Both the position numbers and the translations under genes were made by a program. A DNA stretch of 64,000 nucleotides, from positions 18,348,391-18,412,390 of the forward strand of contig CM055868.1 of assembly GCA_029582165.1 (NCBI GenBank), given 5' to 3'. Below, one piece after another: positions 1 to 11,313 of the stretch (position 1 is its first letter; each line of letters starts with the position of its first letter). The stretch comes from Portulaca oleracea (taxonomy: Eukaryota > Streptophyta > Magnoliopsida > Caryophyllales > Portulacaceae). The notes under the pieces were generated by a model. It saw only the letters and a program-made list of their open reading frames with translations. It did not search any database and had not been told where the DNA came from.

Positions 1-471
1 TCCTTGATAGTTCTTAATTTCTAGCTTAGTTTCACTGGCTTTCCAGAGCAATGACAACAAAGTTAAGTACTATATAACTACCATCCTACAAAGATTTCCG
101 GTTATTGCGGATCGTTAACCTAGGTTTTTTTTTTTTATTTTGTTTTTTTAAAAATCAATCGTTGACCTAGTTAAGGAGCGAACTCTGACAGCACAAATGA
201 ACTTATTGAAATAGGGACGGTGAATTGGTGATTTAATTATAAAGGCCTTGGCCATTAAGTGCCTTTCGATTATTATACCAATTAATGTTTATCATGAAAC
301 TATTTTATTTTTTTTTTTACCAAAATGATTATTTATAGTTGAGTGACATACATGTATTGGGGCGCCAAGATACAGTTATTAGGTAAGACATTGTTTAAAT
401 ATCTCCTATCTCATGAAATTAATACTTATGAAAATGATATAAGTGTTGGAATAAGTTCCATTTTATATTAA
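1..471. other. AT-rich flank, no gene seen
   Basis: AT-rich DNA with short A and T runs, for example near 127 and 307. I see no convincing reading frame, RNA gene or repeat boundary before the Helitron terminus at 472. Confidence 0.5.
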
Positions 472-1529
472 CTAGGTCTCAACCCGTGCGATTCACGGAG
501 TAAACTCAATTAGTTACTTTTGAAATTTTATAAAAGTCATGGATGTGAAACTTATTGATAAATATTGTGGAAAACGTTTATGAATGTGAAACTTATTGAT
601 GGGGAAGGTAAAGGATTATGTCTATATAGAACTAATTAGGTTTTTACCCTTTTAAGTTTTGTGAAAATAGGATTTTACCCCTCAAGTTTCGGAAATTAGG
701 TTTACCCTACCTCAACTTTAAACTAAATAATAAATTTCCACCTTACCTTTATATTAAAAATTAAATACATACTTTTCAGATGAATTTAGTGTTTACATTA
801 ATGTGAATTGACCAAATGTCCTCAATTTAAAAATCCATTTGCCCACGTGACAAATTAAACCCAACCCACCCTTCCTCACCTTCGCTCAATATATGAGTTT
901 ACATTCTATGATTCATCCGGTATTTTGAGCAGGACAACTTTAACGACGATGAAAGGAGAGGCAACACTTTATTATTCTTTTTGGGAGGGGTGAATATGTC
1001 TTTTGTTACTTTTAATTAGGGTCATCTCTGCCTTTTTACACCCTCCTATAGGGGTAGTTTTGTCTTCCACGGGAACAGGGATAAAATAATTATGAGTTTA
1101 AACTTGAACTAGGGTAAACCTAATTTCCAAAACCTGGAGGGTAAAATCCTACTTTTGCAAAACGTCAAGGGGTAAAAACCTAATTAGTTCGTCTATATAA
1201 TTCTGAACTGCGATAAGATTGATTAAGCATGTATTTTTTACTTTCTTTAATTGTAAATAAAATCTGGAAAGAAATACAAAATAAAATACAATTAAAATTA
1301 AAATTGAACAATATTGTTTGAGATTTAGTAGGATTCGTTTTGAATGTAAGTGTTGTCAAGCAGACGTGGATTAAGGATATATTTTTTAATTTCTTTAATT
1401 GTAAATAAAATTAGAAAGAAATTGAAAATAAAATACAATTTACTGCGTTGTGATTGGTCTAGATTCCGAGAAACGCTCCCGTGGCTTTATTTCGTGAGAC
1501 CCACATTGATTTCTATTATAATATATAGA
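472..1529 (-). mobile_element. Helitron A (non-autonomous, minus strand)
   Basis: Read on the minus strand, the element starts with TCTATATATTATAATAG (right end, 1528-1529) and ends with a CCGTG/CACGG hairpin, an eight-base spacer and CTAG (472-475). It lies between A and T, the classic Helitron insertion site. It has no terminal inverted repeats and no target duplication, as expected for rolling-circle elements. A 562-bp fold-back element plus a 9-bp duplication sits inside (629-1199). Removing these leaves about 487 bp, essentially the size of copy C at 5383-5868. No RepHel reading frame is present, so it must be mobilised in trans. Confidence 0.8.
629..1190. mobile_element. Mutator-like fold-back MITE inside Helitron A
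   Basis: The ends are inverted: GAACTAATTAGGTTTTTACC at the left is mirrored by GGTAAAAACCTAATTAGTTC at the right. Complementarity continues inward through a second block near 660-700 and 1110-1160. It is flanked by a perfect 9-bp direct repeat, GTCTATATA (620-628 and 1191-1199), the duplication size of Mutator-like elements. There is no transposase frame, so it is a non-autonomous derivative younger than the Helitron that carries it. Confidence 0.85.
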
Positions 1530-1879
1530 TTATTATTATTATTACTAGGCTTCAACCCGTGCGATGCACGGAGCGAACTCAATTAGCTACTTTTAAAATT
1601 CTATAAAAGTCATGGATAAATAACTGTCCATACAAATAAATCAAACGAAATATTAATGAAATTGTTATATGAAAAACATCATGATAAATTGTTCCGACAA
1701 AACATGTAATTCAGCAATAGAAAATTTCCTAAAATGTGAATGAACGTCGACCACGGTGAGTTGCATGATGCATCATCCTTCCTTACGTCGACCTGAAATT
1801 TTAAATTATCGTATAAGCAGTGGTAAAATTTTATGAAACAAACTATACATATAAAAGTGAAAGTGTGAAAGGTGTGTAC

Positions 1880-2543
1880 CCTTTGTACCGGAAGGTGTTG
1901 CGCATGTGAATAAGTTCTTCATCCCAATCCTCAGAACATGGGACGATAAGCCGAAATGGACTACGCAACACATCAGTCGTGACCCTCCCATCGGGACCTG
2001 GAGGATATATGATGAACCACCATGGCTTGCTGTGTTGTTGCTGATGCAAATCTATATAAGCCGCCATGGTTAGATCCGATTCACTGCATTGAATAATAGT
2101 AAATAAATTAGGTAATTATTATCAGGAAACGGTGTTAAAGTTTTATAAGAAATGTAATTCGTGTTATAACCTGTGCGGCATAGGCATCCAAATCTTGTTT
2201 ATTACTGTGCAACAATATTTGTGCACCTTCATGGAAAACGGTGAATGATTTGGTGCCACTACAATCTCGTAACATGACTACGAAGATAAATCTTCAGAAG
2301 AAAAAAATGGGTTAGGAAAAAAGATTTGTGGTGGATAATTGGTTTTGTGTGTAATTCAAATATGTAATCACAATGAAAAATGGTGGATTAATTGTTAACA
2401 TAAGGGTTACCGTTTGATGGTCGAGTTAGGATCAGAACATGTACAGAACGACACATCATCTTCCAACTGCAGTTCCCATAACGGGGATTCGCACGTGATG
2501 GCACGACATTTGCACACAGTGCAAGCATCGTATGTTATATGAT
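1880..2543 (-). pseudogene. RPA70-like C-terminal zinc/OB-fold exons (decayed)
   Basis: Three plausible minus-strand exons are visible. Exon 2411-2543, after an AG acceptor, encodes a cysteine cluster (ACTVCKCRAITC, then SFCTCSD). After a GT..AG intron, exon 2171-2291 continues in phase with FVVMLRDCSGTKSFTVFHEG and AQILLHSN. This resembles the zinc-ribbon plus OB-fold of replication protein A large subunit (binds single-stranded DNA during replication), a gene type that plant Helitrons commonly carry. The third exon (from 2083 down, beginning around MAAYIDLHQQQH) does not join in phase without a stop, so the gene is broken or my splice choice is wrong. The strand agrees with the Helitron. 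The alternative is a captured host RPA1 fragment. Confidence 0.45.
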
Positions 2544-3656
2544 CTATAAAGGCAAACGAAAATTTATACAGTTTTGCCATTTGGAAGTATAAAGGTATGG
2601 ATTACTATTTCATTTAATATCAGTTTTGAAAGATCCATAACTGGGTATAGTTAAAGTAATAAACAATACAGTTGTAAAACTTTTACTTTATATACTATCA
2701 ATAATTGTATCAAAAACAAATTAGTATAAAGAAATTTAATAGATAACCATTACTTTTTTTTTGTGAATTTTCAAGACTGATATAAATAAAGAAGGTAATA
2801 TATTCGTTTTGTCATACCATTATCAAAACAAACAAATTTTACATTTGGTGGGGTTTTTTTGGATATAATATATTAAAACTGTATTAACAATTAGAAATTT
2901 TACGTTTGGAGGGGTTTACACAATTAAATCTTATTATATTCGTTTTAAATAAATAGATAAGATTAATGCTTCCTATTATGAAATATTATATATATAAAGG
3001 TAAGTGTAATTTAATTTTGGAGATTAATTGTATGGTTTACTACTAATCAAAAAATGGATGGAATATAAAATTATTATCCATGACTTTTATAAAATTCAAA
3101 AATGACTTATATAATATAGGTCATGAATTAAATCCTGGTTCATTATGGAAATAACCCTCTTTATTTAGAAGATATATTTCATTTCAATATGATTTTTTCA
3201 ATATCCCTTGTCTAGAAAATACATTTATATTCCAGTTCATTGATTTTTTTAAATGTCTTTTTTTGGAAAATATAATCTAATTTTATTTAATTATGAAATT
3301 TTGCCTTCTGTTCTTATTTATTTGATTGAGCAGTTTTTTTCTTCTTGAAAAGTTGGTTTGCCCCTAATTTTATACATGAAATTTTATTGAATATCGTTGA
3401 ACATTCTAAATCAGATATATATATCTATATTGATTTGGTGGGAACATGAATTTTGTGACCCTTTTGTCAACTATTACTTGAGGTTGATTCTATTGTAATG
3501 ATATTAATTTGATGGGGTTTTTTATGTAGATGCCCTATTTTTATAGAATCCCTAATCCCTAATAAGCCATCAATGAATATCCCTAATCCCTAAAACAATA
3601 TTTAACTTATTTTTTTGGGATTGTATTGATTATATTGATAATGTTGGTGTGGTTGT

Positions 3657-4074
3657 TTATATTGATTATATTGATTTGGTTGGGTTGTTTATACTAATTT
3701 GGTGGGGTTGTGTCTTTATCTATTCTAAAACCCCAAAAACAATATTTAACTTCTTTTGGGATTAATTTCAGAAAACTTCCTTATGGTATTTATTTCAGAA
3801 TGTATTTTTTTTTTTAAAATTTGTTTTTGGTTCTGTTTGACTTTTTTTGTGATTATTTGCATTGGTTGGTTTTTGTTATTGATATTAAGTCAGTCTTTAT
3901 CTTAGGAATTGTAATTAACATTGGCATCTTATATAATAGTTTATATTGATTATATAGATTTGGTTGGGTTTTTTATACTAATTTGGTGGGGTTGTGTCTT
4001 TATCTATTCTAAAATCCCAAAAACAATATTTATCTTCTTTTGGGATTAATTTCAGAAAACTTCCTTATAAAATT
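3657..4074. repeat. Dispersed direct repeat of about 130 bp, two copies
   Basis: The block containing ATACTAATTTGGTGGGGTTG, then GTGTCTTTATCTATTCTAAA and TTTTGGGATTAATTTCAGAA, occurs at about 3657-3785 and again at about 3938-4074 in the same orientation with few differences. It lies in the non-coding interior of Helitron B. No function is evident. Confidence 0.7.
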
Positions 4075-4546
4075 AACATTTATCTCAGTAATTGTAATTA
4101 ACATAGGCATCTTATATAAAAGTTAAATTCTCAATAATATCCTAAACCCTAAAAACCAATCATTTTTAATATGGCAACCTTTTGTTACTGGTATTTTCAA
4201 TCTGTTGGATTCATTGGTTTTTGTTTTGGAGGCTATCAAGTTAGTGGACGCGATAAAGATTTAGGAAGTCTGGTTTGTATATGTAATTTTAATGATGTAA
4301 CAATTGTGATGTATGTATTTTCTTTTGTAATTCTATTGTAATATGGGGGGTGGATTTGTGAATAATGGTGTGGTGGGGTAAGGGCCCTACAGATTGGGGG
4401 GAGGACCTTATAGGGTTTGCGGTGATGGTTCAAGTATTCTGTTGTTGGCTTCATATTGGAGCTACATCAGAAACGTATCTCAATTGTGAAGGTAAGTATG
4501 TCTATCTAATTTACTTGGGAGAAAGTGATTGAATATGTAAACTAAT

Positions 4547-4873
4547 GCAAATATAGTGAATTTGAATAAAGTAAACTTAAAAAGATTCGAATATAAGGTA
4601 TAGTGAAAGCGAGTATAATGAATGCGATGAAATAAAGGTATATGTGACTTTAAGAAGTTCTAACAGTAATTAATTATATCAAGATTTGAATACGAAAATT
4701 ACAAAGAATGCAAATATAGTGAATTTGAATAAGGTAAACTTAAAAAGATTCGAATATAAGGTATAGTGAAAGCGAGTATAATGAATGCGATGTAATAAAG
4801 GTATATGTGCTTACCTTAATGATGAAAAACATGACTTTATGAAGTTCTAACAGTAATTAATTATATCAAGATC
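4547..4873. repeat. Tandem duplication, 163-bp unit
   Basis: Two adjacent copies begin at 4547 and 4710 with GCAAATATAGTGAATTTGAA and share TTAAAAAGATTCGAATATAA, AGTGAAAGCGAGTATAATG and AGTTCTAACAGTAATTAATT. The second copy has an extra 20-30 bp segment (near 4808-4830). The copies are nearly identical by eye, so the duplication is fairly recent. Confidence 0.8.
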
Positions 4874-5382
4874 GTGATGTGAATTGAGTCTGCAGAAATT
4901 CAAACTAGTTTTTGAATATATCAATTACAATCGTCGCAATTAATGTAGAACGCAATAGGTTTGAATATCTACATAATAATGACTTGATAATTACCTTTAT
5001 GAGAATGAATTGGGAATGCAATAATCGATTGAGACAAACAATGCGAAGACCAATTGTGTGTTCAGGCTTGTTTGTGAGAGTGCTGCATTTATATGTTTTG
5101 AAAAAAGTAAAGATCGTAGTTGACCTAGCCTCACTTGCGCCGAATATTGTTGGAATATGGAACAGTTGTATACGTGAACAAAGTCTAAACCATATGGAAT
5201 TCGTAATAGTTTATTTTTTTAATTCTAAAATTAAATTAAATCCGAAACAATTATGTAACCGCTAAAAATAGGGTCAGAGTCCCAAGCAACCAAGTTTTCA
5301 ATTAAGATTCGGTTGAAAATAAATTAAATATTATTGAAAATATTGTCAGAGTTCTTCGATTTTGATTTTAATCAATTATTTA
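4874..5382. other. Helitron B interior and truncated 5' region, no credible gene
   Basis: A 117-codon open frame (4912-5265, plus strand) has no recognisable domain and runs against the Helitron coding strand. From about 5150 the sequence is homologous to the repeat units of the array that follows. Confidence 0.4.
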
Positions 5383-5868
5383 CTAGGCTTCAACCCGTGT
5401 GATGCACAGAACGAACTCAATTAGCTACTTTTGAAATTTTATAAAAGTCATGGATAAATAACTATCCATACAAATAAACCAAACAAAATTTTAATAAAAT
5501 TGTTATATATAAAATATCATGATAATCCCTCTTACATGTCAGAAAAACTAACACTTTGTTTTCTTGTGATTTTCAGGTTGCCGCTAAAAGGGACCACTGT
5601 AATCCAACTGCCGCATAAAAGGCTGCTGCCATCCAGTCGCCGAAAAAAGGAGCATCAAGAGTAGACATCTTCAGTCGTCCAACGGTTTCTCTATTAGTGA
5701 TACTTTCTGATTTTTTAAATTTTAAAATAAAATTCAGATTGAAAATAAAAAAATAGAAAATAGAAAAAAATATAATTTTCTACATTGTGATTGGCAAATT
5801 CTCCTACAGTCACTCCCGTGGCTCTATTTTGCGGGACCCACAATGATTTCTATTATAATATATATAGA
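5383..5868 (-). mobile_element. Helitron C (486-bp non-autonomous copy)
   Basis: Left end CTAG (5383-5386) with a weakened hairpin (CTGTG/CACGG on the minus strand). Right end at 5867-5868 reads TCTATATATATTATAATAG on the minus strand, followed by the conserved TGTGGGTCCC block. It is flanked by A and T. The length equals Helitron A without its insert, so both represent the full-length family. No coding capacity. Confidence 0.8.
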
Positions 5869-6177
5869 TATACAGCAGTTGGAAACGTTATCAAAGTCCA
5901 AAGCCGTATGAGATTGTAATAGTTTTTTTTTTAATTTAAAAATAAAAATAAATTTAAAACAGTTATGGAACAACTGTAATTGGTGTCAGAGTCCCAAGCA
6001 GCTTAGGTTTATAATAAAATCCGGTTGAAATTAAAATAAAAAATTATTAAAAATTTGGTCCTTTTTTTCTTAATTGTGATCGATCGGTTCTTAATTGTGA
6101 TCGGTTGAGACTCCTCGAAACGCTCTCGTTGCAGTATTTGCTGGGTCCCAAATAGATTGTCATTATAAGTATATAGA

Positions 6178-6178
6178 A

Positions 6179-6230
<52 letters not shown>

Positions 6231-6231
6231 G
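6178..6231. repeat. TTA microsatellite with a short TTG tail
   Basis: About seventeen TTA/ATT units followed by TTG triplets, directly after a Helitron 5' end. Confidence 0.95.
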
Positions 6232-6459
6232 TTGTTGTTGTAAACAACACCAAAATAATTTAATAACAGTGTCCAAAGCAATCAAGGATTAGTGATACTT
6301 TCTGGTTTTTTTAATTTTGAAATAAAGTCTGGATTGAAATTTTAAAAAAAATTTGAAAATAGTAAAAAAAATATAATTTTATACTTTATGTTTGGCCACA
6401 GTCATTCCCGTGACTCTATTTTGCGGGACCCACAATGATTTCTATTATAATATATATAG

Positions 6460-6460
<1 letters not shown>

Positions 6461-6512
<52 letters not shown>
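6461..6512. repeat. TTA microsatellite
   Basis: About seventeen TTA units directly after the Helitron 5' end at 6460. Confidence 0.95.
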
Positions 6513-6513
<1 letters not shown>

Positions 6514-7143
6514 GGCAACACCAAAATAATTTAATTCAGAGTCGAAAGCAGTCAAGGATTAGTGATACTTTCTGGGTTTTTTAATTTTGAAATAAATCTA
6601 GATTGAAATTAAAAAAAATTGAAAATATATATAACTTTATACGTTATGATTGGTTAATTCCCCTATAGTTACTCCGTGGCTTTATTTTGTGGGACCCACA
6701 ATGATTTTTATTATAATATATATAGATATGGAACAGTTGGAAACGTTATCAAAGTCCAAAGCCGTATGGGATTTGTAATAGTTTTTTTTATTCTAAAATA
6801 AAATTAAATTTAAAACAGTTATGGAACTGCTGTAATTGGTGTCAGAGTGCCAAACAGCTTAGGATTATAATAAAATCCGGTTGAAAATAAAATCAAAAAT
6901 TATTAAAATTAGGTCCTTTTTTTCTTAATTGTGATTGGTTGAAACTCCTTGAAACGCTCTCGTTGCAGTATTTGCTGGGTCCCACATAGATTGTCATTAT
7001 AAGTATATAGATATATTTTTTGAAATTATTAAAAAGAATTCTAAAATTGGATATTTCTTAATTGTGATTGGCTGAAACTCCTCGAAACGCTCTCGTTGCA
7101 GTATTTGCTGGGTCCCACATAGATTGTCATTATAAGTATATAG

Positions 7144-7144
<1 letters not shown>

Positions 7145-7182
<38 letters not shown>
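7145..7182. repeat. TTA microsatellite
   Basis: About twelve TTA units directly after the Helitron 5' end at 7144. Confidence 0.95.
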
Positions 7183-7423
7183 GAAAACACCAAAATAATT
7201 ACTGTTATTTGCACCAAAATAATTTAATTCAGAGTCCAAAGCACTCAAGGATTAGTGATACTTTTTGGTTTTAATTTTAAAATAAAATCCGGATTGAAAG
7301 TAAAAAAAATTGAATATAGAAAAAAATATAATTTTCCACGTTTTGATTGACCAATTCCCCTATAACCACTCCCGTGACATTATTTCGTGGGACCCAATAT
7401 GATTTCTATTATAATATATAGAA

Positions 7424-7441
7424 GATTATTATTATTGTAGA

Positions 7442-7480
<39 letters not shown>
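7424..7480. repeat. Interrupted TTA microsatellite
   Basis: TTA units interrupted by TTGTAGATA, directly after the Helitron 5' end at 7422. Confidence 0.95.
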
Positions 7481-7481
<1 letters not shown>

Positions 7482-7734
7482 GGCAACACCAAAATAATTA
7501 CTGTTATTTGCACAAAAATAATTTAATTCAGAGTCCAAAGCAGTCAAGGATTAGTGATACTTTCTGGTTTTTAATTTTAAAATAAAATTCGGATTGAAAA
7601 TGAAAAAATTGGAAATAGAAAAAAATAATTTTCCACGTTTTGATTGGCCAATTCCCCTAAAGTCACTCCCGTGACTCTATTTCGTGGGACCCACAATGAT
7701 TTCTATTATAATATATAGATGTGTTGCTTATGTA

Positions 7735-9015
7735 TAAAATCCATATATTTGGAAATTAAATTGAAAAAAAGAATGGTCTCATTGACTTTTATAGTTATAA
7801 TACCACATATAAATTATATAGAATTGTGTTTTTATTCATTATCTTCTAGATCTACAAAAAATATCTAAAATATGACTTATAGATGAGTTTATTCAATTGG
7901 GATATTATTTATAATTGTTATCATGGGCAATATATTCCAAACTTCTCATAACTGATAATTAATTAATAGTACCTATTAAAATAACTATTGTTGAAAAGTA
8001 TAATAAATATTAATTTAATAAAAATAAGACAATTAAATAGTTTCTTGTCCTAAGATATGTATCATCCCTGTAATACTTATTAAGATTTCTAACACTAATA
8101 TTTTTCGATAGGTAGGTAGTATTAATTATGAATTATAAGAAATATAGAAAGCGTTGGTTATGCAACAATCACAAATGACATGTTAATCTAGTGAACCCTG
8201 TTAGAAATATTGTGTCCTAAAATATCCCAGATGGGACACATGATTTATTTTCCAATTGTGTTAGGAAATTATTTAGGTTTCCTTATTATATAAAGTTAGT
8301 TTTCTTATAAGATTTAGTAAATCTAAGTGGAGCAATAGCCAAAACTTGTCCCCCTATGTATTCCCAAACTGTTGAAGGTACTAAGTGTGTCTCTTGGGGA
8401 GAGCACCAAGTGTATCTCGGGGGGAGCACGTACCAAGTGTCTCGTGAGAGCACCGTAGCAGAAAGAGAGAATTCCTTGAAGCGCCTCCCTTAAAGAAGAG
8501 CAGAGAGAAGCAAGCACATGGATCGATTCACTAGGATTGAAGAATTGTCATGCATAGTGAGAGTGGTATTCATCTCATGTAATTTGGTCTATTGGGGTGG
8601 ATTTGTATCCTCCTATTGATCTCTTAAAAATTAGAGATTTGTTGTAGTACTCTTATCTGATAGTGGATTGGAGTTTGTTCGTGTTTGTGCCATCCGTGAG
8701 TTTTTCGCCTAGTTCTAAGGTTTGCCACATTATCTTGTCTCCTTTGTCTACGTTTTTCTTGCATTATTTTTTCTCAATATTTGAAGCATATGATATGTTT
8801 CTTTGTTTTCACTGCAAGTTTGCTCGAACGGTGTTTTCGTTCTCAACAAACCCTATTTGTTAGGCATACTTTAGACATTTTTTTTTTGTAAATTTGAAAA
8901 ATGGACACAAATGTAACTTTATAAATTTATATGTGGTATTATAGTTATAAAAGTCACATATATCATTTTTTTCAATTTAGTATATGGAAATATGTAGGTT
9001 TTATATCAAAACAAG
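7735..9015. mobile_element. Fold-back element split by a solo LTR
   Basis: The left arm (about 7735-7835, with AAATTGAAAAAAAGAATGG and TTATAATACCACATATAAAT) is the reverse complement of the right arm (about 8895-9005). The arms enclose AT-rich DNA and the solo LTR at 8199-8848. Without the LTR the element would be about 0.6 kb. No duplication was resolved at the outer ends, so the exact limits and superfamily are uncertain. Confidence 0.6.
8199..8848 (+). mobile_element. Solo LTR, probably Ty1/copia
   Basis: Starts TGTTAGAAATATTGTGTCC and ends GTTCTCAACA, giving the TGTT..AACA inverted termini. It is flanked by a perfect 5-bp duplication AACCC (8194-8198 and 8849-8853). The 650-bp length, the leader-like GAGAGCACC repeats and a TTATATAAAG TATA-like motif near 8286 suit a copia LTR. 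There is no internal domain, so it is a product of LTR-LTR recombination. Copia rather than gypsy is inferred from the start motif. Confidence 0.8.
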
Positions 9016-9125
9016 ACACTTGAAATGTATCATGTCTCATGACTCATATCATTTTCTTAATATCATAATATCGTCGTCATATACATATTTAAAACCTTTT
9101 TGAGTATTTTATTGCTACATTTATA

Positions 9126-9260
9126 CTCCCTCCTTCCCATTATAACTGCCTATCATTAACGTTACACGGTCTCCGAAGTCATTTTTCGACCAATAATTTC
9201 TACGTAATATTTTATCAAAAATTGTTAACATTATACTTTTATGATAATATTTTCCGTTAT
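9126..9260. mobile_element. Stowaway-like MITE end (partial)
   Basis: TACTCCCTCCTTCCCATTAT is the typical Stowaway terminus after a TA target, followed by the usual diverged interior (GAAGTCATTTTTCGACCAAT). I found no opposite end nearby, so this is a truncated or diverged copy. Confidence 0.5.
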
Positions 9261-9784
9261 GAATTTGATAATATCACTTTTGTAGAATAGAATATTATAT
9301 ATATTCAGAAATAGATAGTAAAAGTTTAACTTCTGACTCAAGCATAAATTTAAGTGATAAATAAAATGAGAAGAAAGGGCTATTTAAAACCTTTCAAATT
9401 TATTGCTACTTAAAATAGCGTTTAATACAGCAAAGCAGTGTCTAGTAAAGCTTTTAATAAACGTTACCAAAGGTAACGTCTAGCTTGCAAATTAGCATTT
9501 GTCCATTTTGATTCCAAGTCTACCCTTTACATTTATCCACACATTACAATCCTATGCAATTGATATAAATGCCCCCTGATTGAACCCGTATGTGAGTGCG
9601 TGCTCCTTCAAGCCATGTCATCGATGTTAATCTTCGACTTTGTTGGTTGCAATCTTTCCTTGAAATTTGGTAACACAATTTGCCTAATTTTGTACAACAA
9701 TCAGTCTATGTGACTTCCATTAACAAAAACTATTCAGTGAAGCATAATATGCCAATGTCAATAATAATAATAAACCCCAAGGGA
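9261..9784. other. AT-rich spacer, no gene seen
   Basis: No protein-coding or RNA signal. Small open frames here run into the adjoining AAT microsatellite and are not credible. Confidence 0.4.
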
Positions 9785-9836
<52 letters not shown>

Positions 9837-9837
9837 T
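9785..9837. repeat. AAT microsatellite
   Basis: About seventeen AAT units ending at the left end of the MITE at 9838. Confidence 0.95.
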
Positions 9838-10158
9838 GGGTTTTTGGCTCAGAATAATCCGAATTATAATCCAAACTCTTCACCTATTTACTCTGACTAA
9901 ACTAGATAGAATTGAATTCCGATGTCGCAAAACTGACTTGACACCCTTAAAAATTTCAAAGATTCAGTGGGTTAATATTATTTTCAGTTGAGTCCGAACT
10001 TTTCAAGGGCGTCAAGTCAATTTTGCGACGTCGGAATTCAATTCTGGTTTAGTCAGAGTAAATAGGTGAAGAGTTTGAATTATTTTCAGCCTAAAAGTTA
10101 GTTTGAATTATTTTCAGCCACTCAACTCTGACTTTGGATTATTTTGAGCCAAAAACCC
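9838..10158. mobile_element. Fold-back MITE, GGGTTTTTGGC-type ends
   Basis: Left end GGGTTTTTGGCTCAGAATAA is mirrored at the right (GGATTATTTTGAGCCAAAAA then CCC). Long arms pair through AATTGAATTCCGATGTCGCA and its complement near 10026-10045. There is no coding frame. The flanks are AAT/TAATAT-like, so a duplication cannot be read with certainty. The end motif matches elements at 24310 and 52721, which have 9-10 bp duplications, so a Mutator-like origin is likely. Confidence 0.75.
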
Positions 10159-11313
10159 TAATATTAATATTAATATAAATGTCCCTTTTGGTAATTTTCC
10201 CTTCATCAACTAGTCCAACCGCTAATATCACCGAACACATTGGTTAAAAATAACTACTTTAGCGGCTATTAGTTATACGCTAATATATAACAGCTATCCG
10301 CTATCCGAAACGCTATCCGCTACCGAAACAGTTATCCGCCAGTGAATCCACTCCATTTGCGAACAGGGCCGAAATTTGTTTTCGCTGCAATTATCACTTG
10401 AAACGGATGGTTTTGATTGGTTACGATAAAATTTATTTTCATTGATATGATTAACCACCACTATGACTTTTTTCTTGATAGAATTTCTCTAAAAAATTAT
10501 TTTAATTTTGATTGCAGGCAACCATAGCATCTCCGGATAACACTTCAACATGATTGAGGAACCACAGTCACCGATTATCGTGGGTTGTCATTGGTTTAGG
10601 CAATCTATTTCAATCTTCCTATTCAATATTATATTTAAATGTAGAGGTGATTAGCACGTTGCTGTAAAATATAATAATTGACATTTATTAGCATTAGTAA
10701 TAACATTCCTGTCATTTCATTTTCATTAACTACACCTCTCTCTCTCTATATATATATGGAACAAATCTAATAGAAAGGTTGGAAGAAGTTATTTGAAGGA
10801 TTCAATTCGGATTCGATGGATGATATTAAAATTGTCACACGTGTGGTGTTTTTATGAAAAACAACTTTCCACACTTTAAAAATAACTAGTGGTTTTCTAC
10901 TTTAAAAAAAAGAGAAACAGTTAGTTCGAGATAATTAAGGGAAAATATTCAATGGAATAAAAATCTGATTATTCCCGCCTTACAAATAAAATTAATTTTT
11001 CAGATATGATTGCCAAGAATCATGCATCAATTACAACTTCTACCTACGTTTGCTTAAAAATAACGTATCTATTTTGGAGAAGAAACTGCGAGAGAGGAGA
11101 GAGAGAGAGAGTAGCCATCGATTTACAAACGTCCAGTGTGGACATACATTTTATATTTAAATGTAACTTTTATGTTGTTGTGGTCATATCCATTGAGTAT
11201 TGTGGCCGTATAATCCAAAGGGACGGACACGCGTGATAGGCAAAGCCGGACCACTCAGCAAGATGCATTGAGTATCTTACCATTAATGCTTATTATTATT
11301 ATTACTATTATTA
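10159..11313. other. Non-coding spacer with minor simple repeats
   Basis: Contains repeated GCTATCCG words (10300-10340, probably part of an old hAT-like MITE), a TC/TA tract (10738-10757) and a GA tract (11090-11113). Open frames of about 70 codons show no recognisable domain. Confidence 0.45.

Larger units (their letters stand above)
1545..5382 (-). mobile_element. Helitron B, larger element carrying RPA-like exons
   Basis: The minus-strand 3' end is clear: a perfect CCGTGC/GCACGG hairpin, a short spacer and CTAG at 1545-1548. The next 130 bp match copies A and C. The 5' boundary is not clear. The sequence up to about 5340 matches the 5'-terminal repeat units at 5869-6177 and 6727-7011 but stops short of their terminal motif, so the right end looks truncated against Helitron C. 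The interior has RPA-like exons (1880-2543) and two duplications (3657-4074, 4547-4873). The right end is an estimate. Confidence 0.5.
5869..7719 (-). repeat. Tandem array of Helitron 5' termini with TTA microsatellites
   Basis: Minus-strand Helitron 5' ends recur at about 6176, 6459, 6725, 7010, 7143, 7421 and 7718. Two types occur: TCTATATATTATAATAG followed by TGTGGGTCCC, and TCTATATACTTATAATGAC followed by TGTGGGACCC. None has a matching CTAG 3' end. Four units start with a TTA microsatellite, then a block like GGCAACACCAAAATAATT and GTCAAGGATTAGTGATACTT, and run about 230-280 bp to the next terminus. The array is thus built from 5'-terminal Helitron fragments only. Confidence 0.7.

Noticed and set aside
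4912..5265. 117-codon plus-strand frame
   Set aside because: No domain, and it overlaps sequence homologous to the non-coding Helitron 5' units.
6009..6281. Open frames encoding poly-Asn, poly-Ile or poly-Tyr (also near 6997-7274 and 9680-9991)
   Set aside because: They are translations of TTA/AAT microsatellites between Helitron ends; no conserved protein.
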